DNA of 64,000 bases. Origin: Metaphire vulgaris. Taxonomy: Eukaryota; Annelida; Clitellata; Crassiclitellata; Megascolecidae. The stretch is taken from NCBI GenBank assembly GCA_018105865.1, contig CM030832.1, forward strand, positions 19,101,519-19,165,518, in the 5' to 3' direction. This document shows positions 51,901 to 57,900 of the stretch, piece after piece (positions within the stretch are counted from its first letter, which is position 1; each line of letters starts with the position of its first letter). A program made the position numbers and the translations under genes. Below the pieces are notes generated by a model. That model made no database searches. It was not told the DNA's origin and saw only the letters and a program-made list of their open reading frames with translations.

Positions 51901-54900
51901 CGAAGTGACGTCATCGCGGCCAACCCTCTTGAGGTGATAGTGAGAGTCGGAACAATGGCGGACGCGAAGTGGGCATGTGGCGGCAGCGGCACCATTGTTT
52001 TGATTGAAAAACTGCGTTTTAGCTTTGAACTATCGAGAAACTTAATGATTTTCACATTCCCAGATTGATTCCTGACGATTAAGAAAATTTTAAACCTGCT
52101 ATTCGCTCATTCTTGACAATATAAAAATCTTAATTACCGGTAATCTTGAATTTTTTATATTTATGTAGCGCCAATATTTAATTAATATTCATGTGGCGCC
52201 TATAAATTACCAATCTTAAAAGTGCTGATGTGAACTTTTATTTAGATGCCGTAGCGTATGTTGAAAATAATTACGCAGTTAGCTAAATTAATTATTTTCG
52301 ACATGCTATGTATGGAAACTTTACCCAACAGTTAGTGCCTCGAGTATAAGTCGGGGTCAGGATATATAACCTGTGAATTGGCCTTAAATTTCTCGACTTT
52401 ATCACGAATATATACGGTAGGAATATATCTTGATAGTACTGCAGCAATGAAACCACATGTAGCAAATAATGTGGCAGGGCACTTCAAAGCCCTGAGACTG
52501 ATCAAGAGTATTCGTCGATCAGTGTCTGCCAACATTCTTAAAACACTGGTCTTCATACTGGTGTTGACAAAATTAGACTATGGCAATGCAACTCTTGTTG
52601 GGATACAGAAATACCTACTCAGCCGTCTTCAGTCCGTTCTGTTCGCCGCAGCGCGGATGATCTGCCATGCCTCATTAGGAGAACACATTACTCCGCTGCC
52701 CTGCGACCTGCATTTGCTGTCCGTACCCGAGCAGATCCACTTCAAGCTGGCAACATTGACTTTCCGTTGTCTGAACAGTGCCGGTTCTGAGTATCTTGCG
52801 TCCGAGTTCTCACAAGTGGCAGATCAAGCGGGCTGGCAACACCTGAGATCAGCTGGATCTGCATTACTGGTCGTCCCGAGGACCCGAATGCGCACTGTTG
52901 GGGATAGAGCATTTCCTGTGGCAACTGCACGGGCATAGAACTGTCTACCTCTATCTAGTATACAGCTCTCTCCGACTTTAGATACCTTTAAGAAGAGACT
53001 TAAAACATGGCTATTCCGCACGAGTTATCTGTAACATTGTAATGTGTTCATACAGTTCGGCTGAACGAGTTACCACATTAATCAGTACGTTAATAATAAT
53101 AATAACAATAATAATAATAATAATAATAAGGGATGCAAAATGGCCTGCAAAGATACTCAAACACTCATCCTTTTTCTAATACTTACAAAATATTGATATG
53201 ACAAGTATCGTATTTTCGCGCATATAAGACGCACCCACGTATAAGACGCACCCGATTATAAGACAAAGGTTTTGATGATTTGTGTTTTAAAAATTATGTA
53301 TAAGACGCCCCCGTATATAAGACACACCAAAAGAGTCAAATATTGAGTCTCTATTCAGTTACCTGGTTAATTACAATCCTATCTAACCAGAATGTGGCTG
53401 CCTGCAGAGAGCAAGAGATAGGAGAGATGAGGGAGAAAAGAGGGAGGGTAGAAGAGATTGCCTGAATTGGAAGGGGTTCCGTCAACTGTCATAATGTTAA
53501 AATAGACCTACGTCAATAATTTAAACATCTAGCACTAAATCTTTATTCAGTAATCTGATCAATTACAATCGTCTTTCATTTCCATGTTGCTGCCGGCTGA
53601 GAGAAAGACAGACAGACAGAGAGAGACACAAACACAGACAGATAGAGACAGAGATAACCTTGAATTGGAAGGGCTTCCCTCCACTGTCATCGGCCATCAT
53701 ATAATGTCTACACATTAGTTGCTTAACTGTCTATTGTGAAATCTATTCAGAATTCTGATTAATAACAATATTCATTCACTTAAATGTCACTGCCAGCAGA
53801 GAGAGTGAGATGGACAAAGAGATACTGACAGACAAGAGAGATTGCCTTGAATTGGAAAGATTTCCCCTCCAACACTTCTACTTGCATCTACTTGCAGTCT
53901 TGGAATTAGTTATTGATGGTGACTTAATTAGATGCTAGTTCTTTGTGTTACAAAATATTTAGATCAGACGCACCCGAGTATAAGACGCACCAAGAAGGCT
54001 AATTGTGTAAAAAAATTGTATAACCCGCGTCTTATATGCCCGAAAATACGGTATAGATTTCAAAACACCTGGCCTTTGGACACCAGTCACCAAAACATGT
54101 TGACCCTTCATAAAATTTAATGAATATCCCTGGTCTATTACATTTTCCTAAGATATTTACACTCTAAACCAGCAATTAAATCTACTTTTGTACAAAAGAA
54201 TTCAGCTTATTGTATTCTTTGAGTGAATTGTTAACATTATTATCACTATAAGATCATTGCAGTAATAGTTGTTAACCTTTTAAAGGGGGAATTAAATTTT
54301 TAAAGTCATCCCGCGTCGGGGGAATTAATTTTTGGAAAAGGCGTTCGTATGAAAACGTGAGCATATACGTTATAAACTTACTAAATTTCAGGCTATATAG
54401 AAGCTAGAAAGATGCGGTTTTCACCGTTGTTGAGCATTTTATTGCTCTTTCTATCCATCCATGCCAAAAGAAAAAAGTTGGGGGTAGGGACCACTCTACA
54501 CCCCAAAATCGGACCCCTCCCCAACATTTTGTTCAAATTTTGATCAAAGGTCAATAGCAAAACGTCTTCAGCGGTAAACCCCCAAATGTCAGCGATAGAG
54601 TTCTAGAGGAGTGTAATTGGAACAGAATGGTGCAAAAATTTTGAAGATCGGACCATATTTGGGGTAATTATGGAGTTTCATACCCAAGTACCAATTGCTT
54701 GCTGAAATGACAATTACTGAACGGATTTTCAATGTGAAAAACCGAACAACTCGGTATATTTCAGGCTATATAGAAGCTAGAAAGATGCAGTTTGCACCAT
54801 TGTTGAGCATTTTTATTGGGCTTTCGAACCATCCGTGCAAAAAAAAAATTTTGGGGGGTAGGGTCCACTCTACACCCCAAAATCGGACCATCTCCGACAA

Positions 54901-57900
54901 AACATTTTCAAAGCTCAATAAAAAAATTTTTTCAGCGGTGACCCCCCAACTGTGAGCGGGAAAGTTGTTGGGAGGTGTAATTGGAACAGAATAGTGCAAA
55001 AATTTTGAAGATCGGACCATATTCGGCGTAGTTATGGCCATTCTAGCCTCCGGCTGAAGATTTTTCCTATACATTTTCCAGCCTTGGTCAGTCTACAGTC
55101 AATATCCCTTGCATATATAGTCAGTATTATCGAAAACGGTGCTGCCGCCTATCGAATGGATGTGAGCTAACTCGGTTGCCGCGTTGGATTTTTGAAAATC
55201 GTGCAGGTCCGCAGTACGCAGTCGCTTATATAGCGCGCCGTCTATAGACGGCTAACCCCATTTGGTCAAAGTTTTCCGCCGACGTCTTAAAACGGCTAAC
55301 CCAAGCAAAAGGTTAATAAGATTGTTAACGGTTAACCGGTTAACCGGTCCTAAGAGCAACAACCAGTCCTTTTAACTGTGACCGGTTAACCATAATTTCA
55401 ATTTGAAAACATCAAAACGCTTTGTTGTAGCAGCGCAGGACGCCGGCATAGGCTCCGGCGGCATCAAAGCGCTTTGATGTAGCCTCGCAGGACACCGACA
55501 TAGGCGCCGGCGGCATCAAAGCGCTTTTATGTTGGCAGGACACCAGACTGCCGCTAACGAGCGGTTAACCGGTCTTTTTTTGAATGGTTAACCGGTCCTT
55601 CAAAACCAGCAGTCTTAACAACCTTAGTTGTTAAGAACAAGGATATGAAACAAAAATTCAGCAATCTGACCACAAGCAATACATCAATTTGTATGGTCAA
55701 TTGATCACCTGCTAGTTTTTTTGGCCCACAAATTGTATGCTGCAATATCATGCTAGCACGTTATACCAATGAAAACATGGTAACTTTTTTTGTTTCGGAA
55801 GACAGGCTCATATCACATCATATCAATTTTCATGTTAAATCGATGCATGCTATATCTAAGGTGAACTGCACTAGCAATTATTAGTGCTCAAATACATAAA
55901 TTATACAAGTTGCTAGATTAAAAAATTATGAAACTATCATAACATTATAAAGCACCTTGCTTTAGTGCAATCAAAAAGCAAGATTATACTTCCACTAAAC
56001 ATTTTGGCTATAGATAAGGATAAGAAAGCTATAACCCCTCCAATGGGCGCAACGTCTCAGACACGTCCACCGCCACCTTTCCTTATTTGGGTGCTATGTC
56101 ACAGACATATCCTGTAACTTTTTTAGTGGTTCGTCAAACGGGCACAACATATCAGATACGTCTTATGCTATAAATCGCTTTAGTATCTATCCAGTCACTA
56201 GCTGGAACCTAATTTTTTAGCTAGTTTGACTATGCGATAGGGAATATATATTCTTTTGGACCGAGGGAGCCAGACCTTGGGGGTCAGACCTTGGGCTGTG
56301 TTGTGTAGAAAATGGCTTCGAGAAAACGACTTGTTTGGGTCATAATTGATATATCTTTAGTCTTTACCAAATGTTGGTTGACCGATTTTCAAACTTTCGA
56401 TTTATTTTGTTCCACTGACATTCCCCTACAACAGCAGTGCACAACCTGCAGCCATACAGCCGCATGCAGCCGTGGGTAACAACTTGTGCGGCCATGCACA
56501 TGTATTTTAAAATGTATGTGATGGTGGCCGTTGGCATAGGCAGGAAAGAGTGGAATTTTATTCCGCGAAAAACAAGAACTGTCCCTTGCTAAACAATGAT
56601 GACTTCCTCATATCCCTGGCTTTTCTGGTGGATGTGCTAACCCATCTCAGCCATCTTAATCAAAGTCTGCAAAGCAAAGCAACAACAGTTTGCCTCATGC
56701 ATAGAAAAGTTAAAGGCTCCCTTGACAAATGTCATCTCCTGAAAAGCAAGGACAAGCCTAAGGCTAGCCCCCCCCCCCCCAACCCCCAAATGAATTCAAA
56801 ACCAAATGGCATTGCAGGCTCAAAGGGAAGAAAAGGGAGTGAATCTTTGGCTTCAGCACCCCAAACATAAAATCCTGCCCATGCCTAGCTACGTCCCTGC
56901 TCAAAAGTCATCTGCGGCAGCGCAATTTCTGCCATTTTCCACAACTTGTGGCTCTGAGTGACAGCAAAGACATACAAGCACATGATATTCCAACCATCCA
57001 CTAGTCTAGTGTTTTCGATAGACTGTTGCAGGAATTCGCCGCCCGCTTCCCAGATTTTGATAAGATTTCAACAACATTAGGACTAGTTGCTTCTCCTCAT
57101 CTGATGGAGACAGAGTGTACCGTTTCATCTCAAATGGAACTGGTTTGAGTTGAAGAAGAATTTGAGCAGCCTGTGAAGAAGTTTGCCGATGAGAACGATC
57201 TGCTGGACACGTGAAAAACAGCAGCGGAATACCCAAAACTACAAGAACTGGCCAGAAACATTCTTGTTCTTTTCGGAAGCACGTGTCCAAAGCAGCGTTT
57301 TCTAGAATTAAATATATGAAGAGCAAATACCGGACCAGGTTGGGAAACAGCATTCTGGAGTCGGGAATAAGGCTGATGGTCTCCAGCGAGTCTCCTGATT
57401 TCACAAGTCTGTCTGCAAGCAAGCAAGATGAGGGCAGCCATTAACAAAACTGGTGATGACTGAGTCCACAAGATAGCATACAACTATGGTATAGAGTAAG
57501 ACAGCTGAAAGTTGAAGCAAGTAATAATCAAAGTCTATGTCTCTATGACACAGAGGGCAAAAAGAGATTCCTATAATAGATTTGCGCATGTTCCTCATTC
57601 TTAGAGCAGGCCGGATTAAAAGCCTTGGCGGGTCATATCTGGCCCGCAGGCTGTACTCTGGAGACCCCTGATATAGCACAAGCATCGTCCATTATAGTCA
57701 ACAACAAAAATTCACTACAGTATCACTTTCAAGCAAAGTTTCTTAAAGTTTCTTTAGAGAAGTATGAAGTCATTAATTTTTTAATCGGGATTGATGAAAT
57801 TAATCGCAATTAACAGTTTAACATGTTAATCACATGTTAATTGTGATCAAAGCAAAGCACTAATATTTATATATTCAATTTCATAACAATTCAATTTAAT

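Larger units (their letters stand above)
50801..54132. mobile_element. hAT element shell, 3.3 kb, containing a LINE and a MITE
   Basis: The 12-bp end CAGGGATATTCA is inverted at both borders. Flanks ATCTATTA (50793-50800) and GTCTATTA (54133-54140) match 7 of 8. Shell sequence is about 60 bp at left, 53130-53205 and 54054-54132. The rest is later insertions. Confidence 0.8.

Noticed and set aside
56435..57670. Complete hAT element with matching target duplication
   Set aside because: The left- and right-end-like sequences are flanked by different octamers and the transposase has a large gap; called a relic only.
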